A stretch of DNA of 64,000 nt from Mucilaginibacter sp. UBA5151 (GTDB lineage: Bacteria; Bacteroidota; Bacteroidia; Sphingobacteriales; Sphingobacteriaceae), in contig DHXR01000082.1 in NCBI GenBank assembly GCA_002413785.1, positions 27,155 to 91,154 on the forward strand. Reading direction: 5' to 3'. The notes below the pieces were generated by a model. The model did not search any database. It saw nothing but the letters and a program-made list of their open reading frames with translations, and had not been told where the DNA came from. Positions 38,680-47,481 of this stretch are shown one piece after another. The translations under genes were made by a program, and so were the position numbers. Each line of letters starts with the position of its first letter. Positions within the stretch are counted from its first letter, which is position 1.

Positions 38680-38943
38680 ATGGAAATTACCGAATTAAAA
38701 GAGCAATTAAAACGCCAGATCATACAATTTTTAAACCTTACAGACCTTACCCCGGCAGATATAACAGATGATGAGCCCTTATTTGGCGATGGCCTGGGCC
38801 TTGATTCTATTGATTCGCTTGAATTGGTGGTATTGCTGAAAAGAGAATATGGGATAACCATACAAGACCCCAGAGAAGGCCGGAAAATATTGGTTGATGT
38901 AAATACGCTGGCTGCTTATATTGAGGAACATGGGAAGAAATAG
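38680..38943 (+). CDS. Acyl carrier protein (pigment cluster, block 2)
   Basis: The 87-aa carrier has the classic site GLGLDSIDSLELVVLL with S43. It is distinct in sequence from the ACP at 29484, so the two branches of the pathway may use different carriers. It is the last gene of the dar block. Confidence 0.9.
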   Translation: MEITELKEQLKRQIIQFLNLTDLTPADITDDEPLFGDGLGLDSIDSLELVVLLKREYGITIQDPREGRKILVDVNTLAAYIEEHGKK

Positions 38944-39131
38944 AAGTGGTTCTATAACGGATAGTATTGGTGAGTATAGTTCTTTTTCCGAAATATGCTG
39001 ATATCAACAGTAAATTGTCTTAGTGATATGCTGCCCTGCCAACCGGCGGGTTACCGCGTTGTAGAAATAGCGTAAAATATATGGTTCTGTTCCGCCGATT
39101 TTATGTAATTACCGACCCGCCCCTGGCGGGT

Positions 39132-39375
39132 CAAATATTGGTAGCTCAATAAGAGAAAGATTTTGCGTGCTGTCGGCACGAAACTAACCGTCATGCATAA
39201 CGAATTTTGTCGTCCACCTATTGGGGTTTTGTTATTTCATTGCTAAATGGCAACGATCAAAACTTTAGATTATGACAAACGATATATTTTAAAATTACCG
39301 GAATAATTGGAAGGCGGATAGGTTTCGTGCCTACAGCACGCAAATTTATTTTCATTTGTTTTCTACCAATATTTG
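39132..39375. repeat. Nested inverted-repeat element
   Basis: The 660-bp gap 38944-39605 holds a foldable element. CAAATATTGGTAG (39132-39144) pairs with 39363-39375, and a 22-bp arm at 39163-39184 (TTGCGTGCTGTCGGCACG...) pairs with 39322-39343 with one mismatch. Short palindromes (ACCCGCCCCTGGCGGGT) lie beside it. Some flanking text (TTCTATAACGGATAG near 38950) recalls the element at 11518-11931. It does not code for protein. Confidence 0.6.
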
Positions 39376-39515
39376 GCACCTAATGGTGCCACGGGTTGTT
39401 TGAATATGAACTTATCCCGTTACTGATCAACTTAGTAGAAAGAAGGAGAATATCTTACGTGCTGAAAAAGAACAATGCCGGGCATAACCTGATCCTGTAA
39501 ATAGGTTGAATGCAA

Positions 39516-39555
39516 ATAAGAACCCCATATCCAGTTCAGGAAATGGGGTTCTTAT
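39516..39555 (-). terminator. Hairpin downstream of the small secreted gene
   Basis: A perfect 13-bp stem ATAAGAACCCCAT/ATGGGGTTCTTAT has a 14-base loop. It sits about 50 bp past the minus-strand gene at 39606-39851. The flanks are not strongly T-rich, so it is a likely but unproven terminator. Confidence 0.5.
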
Positions 39556-39605
39556 CTGGTACATATTTAGCTGCTATGACCTGACGCCAAACAACCCGCA
39601 AAATA

Positions 39606-39851
39606 TTACGGACGCGGTGGCAGCGGTGGCGGTGGCGGCCCTTTTGGATGCGGCGGTAACTTTATATGCGGAAACCGCCGGTGATGATGCCTCGGGTGAT
39701 GCCGGTGCCGTGGTTGTGGTGGCAGGGGCGGCGGTCTTCGCACCTGTAAAAACGCCGATTTACTCGCCGCGCTGCTAAGTCCGCTTGCGTTTGCAAACTG
39801 GAAGCTACATGCAATAAATACTAAAGCAATAAATAATGTAATGGACTTCAT
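39606..39851 (-). CDS. Small secreted proline- and histidine-rich protein
   Basis: The 81-aa protein has a plausible signal peptide (SITLFIALVFIACSFQFANA). The remainder is a Pro-Arg-His-rich tail (PPPLPPQPRHRHHPRHHHRR, then PPHPKGPPPPPLPPRP). Codon use gives high GC compared with neighbours. The start is an ATG and a hairpin follows the stop. Function is unknown; His-rich tails can bind metal. The reading frame is short and biased, so it could be spurious, but the signal peptide argues for a gene. Confidence 0.55.
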   Translation of the reverse strand: MKSITLFIALVFIACSFQFANASGLSSAASKSAFLQVRRPPPLPPQPRHRHHPRHHHRRFPHIKLPPHPKGPPPPPLPPRP

Positions 39852-39942
39852 ACTATAATTGGTTAAGTGAAATTTTTATCTTGCAAAGTAAAAATACTAA
39901 TAATATGATGAAAACCTGCCGGTATGTAAAATAGAAAACCTG

Positions 39943-40866
39943 TCAGTATTTAAAAAGTGTTGTGTACAAAAAGTCTGCCGCAAACTGCCCGGCCTCCAGC
40001 CATCTCTCTTGTGTTGCTTTACCGCCCTGAAATAACGGGTTGAAATTTTTTCGCAATTCGTGCGAGTAGCCTTCAAATACTTTTAACTCATTTGGGATCC
40101 CTAAAGCATCTGCCTGTTTGTGAATATCTTCGCCACCATACAAAGGGCCGCTTTTATGGGTTGGAGGGATGACGCTATCCTTATCGCCAAGAACGCTTAC
40201 TATTGGTACCCGGGCATTTTTTAACCAGCCGGTATCGAATATAGCTCCCCAAAAATTGATAACACAAGCAGCTTTTAACAGACCTTTGTTATTTGGACTC
40301 GTATCAGCAATCCCCGCCATTTTTGCCAGTGCGCCGTCTGTACAATACGCGGCCTGCATTGCAGTTAAACCGCCCGCTGAATTCCCCGCAAGTATAATTT
40401 TATCAGTATCGATGTTAAAAGCGGCATGGCACTGTTTGAAATAGATGAACGCCATTTTTAAATCCTGTACAGCGTAGTAACAGCCTTTTTGTAACTCATT
40501 AAAATGCAAAAGCGGATTCTTTTTGCTTAGGCGATAATTAATGGCTGCACATAAGTAACCCCGTTGGGCGAATGTTTTACACCATAATTGAATGTCTTCT
40601 GCTTCTTTTGTGCCAAACTTAAATCCTCCGCCGTGCACCCAGACAATGAGCGGGCGAGGGCCTGCGTGATCATCTTTAGGCTGATAAAGATCAAATAACC
40701 AGGCTTTCTTATCATCGGGGTTAATATTTGCGGCATAACTCAAATCCTTATCTATTCTGACATCAGAAAATATAATGTCTTTGTATCCATGGGGGTGTAC
40801 TGTTTGTGCTTTTGCGAAAAGCATTATGAAAAGAAAACCGACGAATAACAATGGAACTTTATTCAT
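39943..40866 (-). CDS. Secreted alpha/beta-hydrolase esterase
   Basis: This 307-aa protein has a signal peptide (NKVPLLFVGFLFIMLFAKAQ). Oxyanion-hole segment VWVHGGGFKFGT, nucleophile elbow AGNSAGG, acid region LGDKDSVIPP and histidine in FEGYSHELR form a full carboxylesterase set. It resembles esterase/lipase-like hydrolases of Bacteroidota. It stands on the opposite strand between two pigment blocks. A role in the pigment ester is possible but unsupported. Confidence 0.85.
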   Translation of the reverse strand: MNKVPLLFVGFLFIMLFAKAQTVHPHGYKDIIFSDVRIDKDLSYAANINPDDKKAWLFDLYQPKDDHAGPRPLIVWVHGGGFKFGTKEAEDIQLWCKTFAQRGYLCAAINYRLSKKNPLLHFNELQKGCYYAVQDLKMAFIYFKQCHAAFNIDTDKIILAGNSAGGLTAMQAAYCTDGALAKMAGIADTSPNNKGLLKAACVINFWGAIFDTGWLKNARVPIVSVLGDKDSVIPPTHKSGPLYGGEDIHKQADALGIPNELKVFEGYSHELRKNFNPLFQGGKATQERWLEAGQFAADFLYTTLFKY

Positions 40867-40965
40867 AATTACTAATATACGTTACAATATTGTAGCGCAG
40901 ATGTTTTGGATAGGAACCAATTTATTTAAACCAAAGAATTTAGCTTCAAATTTTAGCTTTTTTAC

Positions 40966-40973
40966 TATTTTTG
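40966..40973 (+). promoter_or_regulatory. -7 box upstream of the coumarate-activating gene
   Basis: TATTTTTG matches TAnnTTTG and predicts a start about 10 bases before the ATG at 40991. No clear -33 TTTG is seen at the right distance, so confidence is moderate. Confidence 0.4.
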
Positions 40974-40990
40974 GGATATAGCACAAAATA

Positions 40991-42286
40991 ATGGCGATAT
41001 ACAGAGAGACGGATTTCCGGGAGGCCGCAGATACAACTACCGGGCAAGAACAAAAACTACAAGCGTTGCTTTTATATCTTTCCGGGCATTCTCCATTTTA
41101 CAGAGAGTTGTTTGCCAAACACGACATAGATATTTCTGAAATAAAAACACTTTCGGACCTTTCCTTAGTACCTACAACGAGTAAGGATGACCTCCAAAAG
41201 CGAAACGATGACTTTTTGTGCGTGCCGCATGAAAAAGTAGTTGAATATACATCGACCTCGGGTACCCTGGGCAGCCCGGTTACAATAGCCCTTACAGGGA
41301 ATGACCTTGACCGGCTGGCGTTTAATGAATACAATTCCTTTTTATGCGCTGATGGTTCCGCAAATGATATTTACCAGCTGATGCTTACGCTCGACAGGCA
41401 GTTTATGGCGGGTATCGCTTATTATACCGGCATACGTAAGTTGGGAGCGGGTATTATCCGTTTAGGTCCCGGTGTGCCTTCCCTGCAATTGGAAACCATC
41501 CAGCGACTGAAGCCAACTGCTATTGTTGCCGTACCGTCTTTTATCCTTAAATTAATTCAATTTGCAAAAGAGGCGGGTATCAACGTAAACGATACTTCGG
41601 TAAAAAAAGCTATTTGTATTGGCGAAAATATCCGCAATACTGATTTTTCGCTGAATATTTTAGGAAAAAAGATAACCGAAGCCTGGGATATCAAATTATA
41701 TTCCACATACGCATCTACCGAAATGCAGACCGCATTCACCGAATGTGCAGAGGGGCGTGGTGGGCATTATCAGCCCGAACTGCTTATTGTAGAGCTGCTG
41801 GATGAAAATGACCGGCAGGTGGGGCCGGGTATGCCGGGCGAGGTAACCATTACTACCCTTGGGGTTGAAGGGATGCCTTTGTTGCGGTACAAAACAGGCG
41901 ATATCTGCATGTATGATGACGAACCCTGTGCCTGCGGCAAAACAAGTTTGCGTTTGTCGCCAATTATGGGCCGGAAAAAGCAGATGATCAAATTTAAAGG
42001 AACAACGCTTTATCCGCCCGCATTATTTGACCTGCTTACAGAACGGGAAGAAATCCTGGATTTTGTTATAGAAGTTTATTCCAATGAAATCGGGCTCGAC
42101 CAGGTGTTGCTTCATCTGCTGCCCATAGAAGAAAGTGAAGAATGCGATCACCGGATCAGGGCATATCTGCAGGCAAGGTTGCGTGTAAGCCCTCACATTA
42201 AATATTTGAACGCCGAAGAGATGCAAAAAAAGCAATTTGTGGAAACCAGCAGAAAACCTATAAAGTTTATCGACAGGAGGGCGTAA
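40991..42286 (+). CDS. Adenylate-forming ligase, phenylacetate-CoA-ligase-like
   Basis: This 431-aa enzyme has the AMP-binding P-loop EYTSTSGTLGSPV near 84 and ending motifs LLRYKTGDICMY and GRKKQMIKFKGTTLYPP, as in PaaK-type ligases. Located directly upstream of tyrosine ammonia-lyase, it most likely activates 4-coumarate as adenylate for transfer to CoA or ACP, starting the aryl polyene. Substrate is inferred from context. It starts a new plus-strand block after the convergent esterase. Confidence 0.85.
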   Translation: MAIYRETDFREAADTTTGQEQKLQALLLYLSGHSPFYRELFAKHDIDISEIKTLSDLSLVPTTSKDDLQKRNDDFLCVPHEKVVEYTSTSGTLGSPVTIALTGNDLDRLAFNEYNSFLCADGSANDIYQLMLTLDRQFMAGIAYYTGIRKLGAGIIRLGPGVPSLQLETIQRLKPTAIVAVPSFILKLIQFAKEAGINVNDTSVKKAICIGENIRNTDFSLNILGKKITEAWDIKLYSTYASTEMQTAFTECAEGRGGHYQPELLIVELLDENDRQVGPGMPGEVTITTLGVEGMPLLRYKTGDICMYDDEPCACGKTSLRLSPIMGRKKQMIKFKGTTLYPPALFDLLTEREEILDFVIEVYSNEIGLDQVLLHLLPIEESEECDHRIRAYLQARLRVSPHIKYLNAEEMQKKQFVETSRKPIKFIDRRA

Positions 42287-42379
42287 AACTATTAACCCAT
42301 TTTAGTGACAATCATTTTGCTTATATTTTATACATTTACCCCCTGTATTTATTACACCTAAAACAAATAATTTTTGCCC

Positions 42380-43930
42380 ATGATACTTGTTGGACAAAGT
42401 ACGCTCACTTTAGATAATTTTTTTGATCTCCTCTTTAAACAAAAAGAAATCGGCTTAGAGGGAACAGCTTTAAAAAAGGTGGAAGTTAACTTCAATTTCC
42501 TTCAAAGATTTTCTTCCAATAAACTGATTTACGGAATAAACACCGGTTTTGGGCCGATGGCCCAATACAAGGTAAACGAAGAAAATATTTTACAGCTACA
42601 ATATAACCTTATCCGCAGCCACTCTTCGGGCAGCGGTAAACTGATGCCGGCTGTGTTGATAAAGGCTTTGATGGTTGCGCGCTTAAACAGTTTTATGCTG
42701 GCTTATTCGGGTGTGCATCCCGAGGTGGTTCAACTGCTTAAAAACCTGATCAATAACAATATTAACCCCTGCATTTATGAACACGGCGGTGTTGGCGCCA
42801 GCGGTGACCTGGTACAGTTAGCCCACCTTGCATTGGTGTTAATTGGTGAAGGAGAAGTTTTGTTTGAAAACAACATATATCCCACCATCGAAATATTTAA
42901 CAGGTTTGGCATTAAGCCGCTTGCTATTCATATCCGCGAAGGCCTTGCTATTTTAAACGGCACCTCGGCAATGACAGGGATCGGTCTGATCAATATTATA
43001 CATGCTAAAAAACTTTTAACCTGGTCCGTTTTATTTTCGGCCATAATTAATGAGATTGTAGGTGCTTTTGATGATCATTATTCGCTCGAATTAAATATTG
43101 TAAAACGGCATGAGGGGCAGAATAAAATTGCTGCAATGATGCGTGATATTTTGACGGACAGCCACATGATCCGCGACCGCTCCGAACATTTATATAATCC
43201 GGAAAACCTTGACCAGGAGGTTTTTAAAGATAAAGTTCAGGAATATTATTCCCTGCGATGTGTGACACAGGTTTTAGGGCCAATTTATGATACCATCCGC
43301 CAGGCTGAAAATGTATTGGTAAATGAACTCAATTCGGTAAATGATAACCCGGTGATCGACCATGAAAATCAGAATATTTTCCACGGCGGCAATTTTCACG
43401 GTGATTATGTTTCGCTCGAAATGGATAAACTGAAAATAGCCATTACCAAATTGTCCATGTTATCCGAAAGGCAGTTGAATTACTTGCTGAATAACAAGCT
43501 GAACCAAAAATTCCCGCCATTTGTAAACCTGGGTGTATTGGGACTTAATTTCGGAATGCAGGGCATGCAGTTCACTGCCACCTCAACCGTTGCCGAAAAT
43601 CAGACCTTATCATTCCCGATGTATGTGCACAGTATCCCGAATAATAATGATAACCAGGATATTGTAAGCATGGGCTGTAATGCTGCGCTGATGACCAAAC
43701 GCGTGATTGACAATTCATTTGAAGTTCTTGCCATACAACTGATGACCATATTGCAGGCGGTTGATTACCTCGAATGTCAGGATAAGCTGTCGAAAATATC
43801 CCGTTCGTTATACGATGAAGCAAGGGCGATATTTCCTAAATTTATTGAAGATCAGCCAAAATATAAAGACCTGGCGAGGGTTAAGGAATTTTTAGAAAAT
43901 TCAGATCATATTATTGCTTTTGCTAAATGA
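42380..43930 (+). CDS. Aromatic amino acid ammonia-lyase, probably tyrosine-specific
   Basis: The 516-aa protein of the HAL/PAL/TAL family has the MIO-forming A140-S141-G142 (HGGVGASGDLVQLAHL) and YGINTGFGPM with the catalytic Tyr near 51. Substrate-pocket NLIRSHSSG has H81. The His at the pocket position is shared by histidine and tyrosine lyases. Context (ligase next door, pigment genes) argues for tyrosine to 4-coumarate. The ATG at 42380 is used; a TTG lies two codons earlier. The next gene starts one base after its stop. Confidence 0.9.
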   Translation: MILVGQSTLTLDNFFDLLFKQKEIGLEGTALKKVEVNFNFLQRFSSNKLIYGINTGFGPMAQYKVNEENILQLQYNLIRSHSSGSGKLMPAVLIKALMVARLNSFMLAYSGVHPEVVQLLKNLINNNINPCIYEHGGVGASGDLVQLAHLALVLIGEGEVLFENNIYPTIEIFNRFGIKPLAIHIREGLAILNGTSAMTGIGLINIIHAKKLLTWSVLFSAIINEIVGAFDDHYSLELNIVKRHEGQNKIAAMMRDILTDSHMIRDRSEHLYNPENLDQEVFKDKVQEYYSLRCVTQVLGPIYDTIRQAENVLVNELNSVNDNPVIDHENQNIFHGGNFHGDYVSLEMDKLKIAITKLSMLSERQLNYLLNNKLNQKFPPFVNLGVLGLNFGMQGMQFTATSTVAENQTLSFPMYVHSIPNNNDNQDIVSMGCNAALMTKRVIDNSFEVLAIQLMTILQAVDYLECQDKLSKISRSLYDEARAIFPKFIEDQPKYKDLARVKEFLENSDHIIAFAK

Positions 43931-43931
43931 G

Positions 43932-45068
43932 ATGAACGGAAAAGATGTTTTTGTTGTTGCTGATAATATACTATCACCCATTGGTAATACAACTGCCGAA
44001 AACTTTTTGCAGTTGAAACAAGGTATTTCTGCGGTAAAAAAACACGATGATTTGAATATATCGGCCCAACCTTTTTATGCATCGCTGTTCGCCAAGGGTG
44101 AAAACTTTATAAAAAATGATCAGCATAATTATACAAAATTCGAGAAATTGCTTATTGCATCTATTGGGGACGCATTAAAGTATAGTGAATTTGAAGCCGG
44201 GGATAAAAAAACGGTGTTTATCCTGTCCTCTACAAAGGGGAATATCGGATTACTGGAAACGGAAACATTTGATGGTGCATTAAAAGAGAGGATCGCTCTT
44301 TCAACGTCTGCCAAATTGGTTTCGGATCATTTCGGATTTGCCAACCAGCCGGTTATAGTTTCCAATGCATGTATTTCGGGGGTGCTTGCTATTATAACAG
44401 GCATGCGGCTTTTACGGTCCGGGCAATATGAAAACGCCGTTATTGCCGGTGCCGACGTGATCTCGAAATTTATCTTTTCGGGTTTTGAGTCTTTCCTCGC
44501 GCTTAGCCCTGCAATTTGCAAACCTTTTGACCGTCTGCGGGATGGATTGAACCTTGGCGAATGTGGCGGAACCATCATTTTGTCCACTAATAAAAAATAC
44601 GGGCAAAATATAAAAGTTAAAGGCGGCTCGGTAAGTAACGATGCCAATCATATTTCAGGCCCGTCGCGCACCGGGGAAGAACTTGCGTACGCTATTAAAA
44701 AGGCAATACAAGACGCGGGGATGTCTCAGGGAGATATAGATTTTATTTCGGCCCATGGAACAGCTACCGTTTATAATGATGAAATGGAGGCCAATGCGGT
44801 TCATTTATCCGGCTTGCAAGCTGTGCCTGTTAATAGTTTAAAAGGCTATTACGGACATACCTTAGGGGCGGCGGGTTTAATAGAATCGATTATTTCTATT
44901 CAATCATTGAAAGAAAATTTAGTTTTACCTACATTAGGGTTTAAGGAACCGGGCGTAACTAAGCCATTGAATATTTGCACAGAGCTGTTGTCCGGCGATT
45001 TTAAAAATTGCCTTAAAACAGCTTCGGGCTTTGGCGGTTGTAATGCTGCGGTAGTTTTTGGGAAGTGA
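43932..45068 (+). CDS. Beta-ketoacyl-ACP synthase (aryl-polyene type)
   Basis: The 378-aa ketosynthase has intact C147 (SNACISGVLA), H275 (SAHGTATVYND) and H309 (GYYGHTLGAAG). Start ATG 43932 is one base after the lyase stop, so the genes are coupled; a TTG in the lyase tail is less likely. It probably extends the coumaroyl starter with malonyl units. After it comes a 570-bp gap with hairpin repeats. Confidence 0.88.
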   Translation: MNGKDVFVVADNILSPIGNTTAENFLQLKQGISAVKKHDDLNISAQPFYASLFAKGENFIKNDQHNYTKFEKLLIASIGDALKYSEFEAGDKKTVFILSSTKGNIGLLETETFDGALKERIALSTSAKLVSDHFGFANQPVIVSNACISGVLAIITGMRLLRSGQYENAVIAGADVISKFIFSGFESFLALSPAICKPFDRLRDGLNLGECGGTIILSTNKKYGQNIKVKGGSVSNDANHISGPSRTGEELAYAIKKAIQDAGMSQGDIDFISAHGTATVYNDEMEANAVHLSGLQAVPVNSLKGYYGHTLGAAGLIESIISIQSLKENLVLPTLGFKEPGVTKPLNICTELLSGDFKNCLKTASGFGGCNAAVVFGK

Positions 45069-45133
45069 CGCGGATTGCCGTTGGTGACACAGACAATTTG
45101 GGTGGAAGTAGATTAATAAAGAGATAGGTTAAA

Positions 45134-45286
45134 TACCCCGTAGGGGTAACCCGTTTGTAGTAGCAAATAAAATAACAAAGCAAAATTGCCACGTCAATGG
45201 CTACCCATTCGCGAGTGGGTAGCCACTGACGTGGCACTAAGATGGTCTAATTGAAATGCTACAAACGGGTAGCCCCGATGGGGCAA
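45134..45286. repeat. Hairpin element copy A
   Basis: The outer arms (CCCCGTAGGGGTAACCCG... and its complement, CTACAAACGGGTAGCCCC) enclose a palindrome GCCACGTCAATGGCTACCCA/TGGGTAGCCACTGACGTGGC at 45188-45235. It is repeated at 45402-45551, and the two with flanks form a tandem duplication of about 268 bp. The whole 45069-45642 gap holds these and no gene. Confidence 0.75.
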
Positions 45287-45401
45287 GAAATGAGGCTGCA
45301 GATTACCCCCGTTGTCGGTGTCCCCACCGATGACCATCAGGTGATTGCCTGTGAGGACACAGGCAATGGGGGAGAAACGCTTAATAAAAAGACGGGTGCA
45401 A

Positions 45402-45551
45402 ATACCCCGTAGGGGTAACCCGTTTGTAGCAAATAAAATAACAAAGCAAAATTGCCACGTTAGTGGCTACCCACTCGCGAAGGGTAGCCACTAACGTGGC
45501 ACTAAGATGGTTCAATTGAAATTCTACAAACGGGTAGCCCCGTATGGGGCA
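45402..45551. repeat. Hairpin element copy B
   Basis: Second copy of the element at 45134, with the same outer arms and an inner palindrome at 45453-45500. A base change on the left arm (C to T) is matched on the right arm (G to A) relative to copy A, so pairing is kept while the sequence drifts. Confidence 0.75.
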
Positions 45552-45642
45552 AAAAAAGATGCGTCAGATTTACGAAGTTTTAATTACTTCGTAAATCTCT
45601 TGGCTATTTTGATTTAACAAGGTTATAAAAAAGAAAAAAACA

Positions 45643-46269
45643 TTGCTTACAGAAAACTATATAACGGCATTTTGCACCATAAGTAAAGGTGTTGTAAGTA
45701 AAAACGGGACCAAAATATTTAAAAACACGAACGATGGCCCGGCAAGTTTTTTCACTTCTATTTACCAGCATTTTCAGCTTAAATACCCTAAGTATTATAA
45801 AATGGATAATTTAAGCAAGCTGGGTTGGCTTGCTACAGAAATCTTGCAGTATGAAAGTTTTGAAAAAAATAACTACCAGCCAGAAGATATTGGGATAGTG
45901 TTGGCCAATGCCAATAGCAGCCTGGATGATGACATAAAATATTTTGAAACAACAAAAGCTATTGCCAGCCCTTCATTATTTGTTTATACCTTGCCAAACA
46001 TCGTGATTGGTGAAATTTGTATCCGTAACAATTTTAAAGGCGAACAAGCCTTTTTTATTCAGGATAAGTTTGATGCGGATTTTATGTGTCAACAGGTAAA
46101 CTACCTGCTGAATGAAAATATTTTACAGGCATGTATCTGCGGCTGGGTTGAGGTTTTAGAGCAGGATTATAAAGCCGTTTTGTTTTTAGCTGAGAAAATA
46201 AAAACGAAAAAATCTGTTTTATTTTCTGCGGAAAATATGGACAAATTTTTTAATGACATTGATAATTGA
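45643..46269 (+). CDS. Ketosynthase-fragment-like protein without active-site Cys
   Basis: The 208-aa protein resembles the N-terminal half of beta-ketoacyl synthases (SKLGWLATEILQYE, IGIVLANANSSLDDD, ASPSLFVYTLPNIVIGEICI). It stops before the usual catalytic His motifs and lacks a Cys in the expected place. The TTG at 45643 is the first possible start after a stop in frame; no ATG precedes the conserved part. It sits directly before a KS/CLF pair and probably supports them structurally. Confidence 0.7.
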   Translation: MLTENYITAFCTISKGVVSKNGTKIFKNTNDGPASFFTSIYQHFQLKYPKYYKMDNLSKLGWLATEILQYESFEKNNYQPEDIGIVLANANSSLDDDIKYFETTKAIASPSLFVYTLPNIVIGEICIRNNFKGEQAFFIQDKFDADFMCQQVNYLLNENILQACICGWVEVLEQDYKAVLFLAEKIKTKKSVLFSAENMDKFFNDIDN

Positions 46270-46280
46270 TATTGAGTAAT

Positions 46281-47480
46281 ATGAGTTCAACTGTGTATGT
46301 AGCGGGTCTTGGTGTTATTTCAGCTATCGGTAATAATGTGGCAGAAAACCTTCAATCTTTTGAGCTTGAAGCGGCAGGTATCGGTGATATTTCCCTGCTG
46401 GATACCATCCACTGTAAAAAGCGGCCGGTTGCCGAAGTGAAATTGGATAATAATGAGCTGGCAGTGATAACAGGACTGCCTGCTGATACGAGCCGTACAG
46501 CTTTACTAAGCCTGGTGGCTGCAAGTGAGGCCGTAAATGATGCAGCCATACCCAACCTTGAATCTCTGCGGACGGGATTTGTTTCGGCAAACACAGTAGG
46601 GGGGATGGACAGGAGCGAACATTTTTTTATCGACTTTGTTAAGGATAAAAAAAGAGGAAAATTAAGAAATATATTTGATCACGAATGTGGCTGCATAACA
46701 GAGATTGTGGCCGATCAATTAGGCATCAGGGATTTTATGACCACCATTAGCACCGCCTGTTCATCATCCGCAAATGCCATTTTTTACGCAGCGCGTTTAA
46801 TAAAAAATGATATGCTTGATGTTGTTATTGCCGGTGGTACAGATTCGCTTACAAAATTCACCCTCAATGGCTTTAACACGCTAATGATACTCGATGATGA
46901 GTTTTGTAAGCCATTTGATGAAAACAGGGAAGGCCTTAACCTTGGCGAAGGTGCGGGGTACCTTGTACTGGTTTCCGAAAAAGTGGCAAAAACTCTACTT
47001 AACAAACCATACTGCAAACTCAGCGGCTATAATAACAGCAATGACGCCTATCATCAAACAGCATCTTCGCCTGATGGTACTGGTTCATATCTTGCGATGA
47101 AGGGCGCCTTGGAAAAAAGCGGCCTGAACCCATCGGATATAGATTATATAAATTTGCATGGTACCGGTACGGCTAATAACGATAGTGCTGAAGGGATAGC
47201 CATCAAAAGATTATTTGAACCGGATTATCCGCCAATGAGTTCAACCAAATCATTTACAGGCCATACTTTGGGCGCATGCGGTGGCATTGAAGCCGTTTTT
47301 TCGGCCCTTGCTATTAAAAATGGAATTATTTATCCAAATCTGAGGTTTGAAACACGGATGAATGAAGTGCCATTTGAGCCCGAAAGAAAATTTTTAAAAG
47401 GGCAAAACATCCGGCACGTAATGTCAAACTCATTTGGTTTTGGCGGGAATTGTACATCACTCATATTTTCGGAGATTTAA
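46281..47480 (+). CDS. Beta-ketoacyl-ACP synthase of the KS/CLF pair
   Basis: The 399-aa FabB/FabF-like synthase is catalytically complete: C160 (STACSSSANAIF), H293 (NLHGTGTAN), H328 (FTGHTLGACGG). ATG 46281 follows the previous stop by 11 bases; a TTG overlap is less likely. The chain-length-factor-like gene starts one base after its stop. Together they form a type II polyketide-like heterodimer suited to making a polyene. Confidence 0.9.
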   Translation: MSSTVYVAGLGVISAIGNNVAENLQSFELEAAGIGDISLLDTIHCKKRPVAEVKLDNNELAVITGLPADTSRTALLSLVAASEAVNDAAIPNLESLRTGFVSANTVGGMDRSEHFFIDFVKDKKRGKLRNIFDHECGCITEIVADQLGIRDFMTTISTACSSSANAIFYAARLIKNDMLDVVIAGGTDSLTKFTLNGFNTLMILDDEFCKPFDENREGLNLGEGAGYLVLVSEKVAKTLLNKPYCKLSGYNNSNDAYHQTASSPDGTGSYLAMKGALEKSGLNPSDIDYINLHGTGTANNDSAEGIAIKRLFEPDYPPMSSTKSFTGHTLGACGGIEAVFSALAIKNGIIYPNLRFETRMNEVPFEPERKFLKGQNIRHVMSNSFGFGGNCTSLIFSEI

Positions 47481-47481
47481 A

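Noticed and set aside
39943..40866. Esterase as part of the pigment pathway
   Set aside because: Opposite strand, flanked by repeat DNA, secreted, and no known need for it in pigment synthesis; kept only as a neighbour.
45134..45551. Possible att or integration site duplication
   Set aside because: The duplicated unit is an internal hairpin element with family members elsewhere (54469), and no integrase or tRNA is present.
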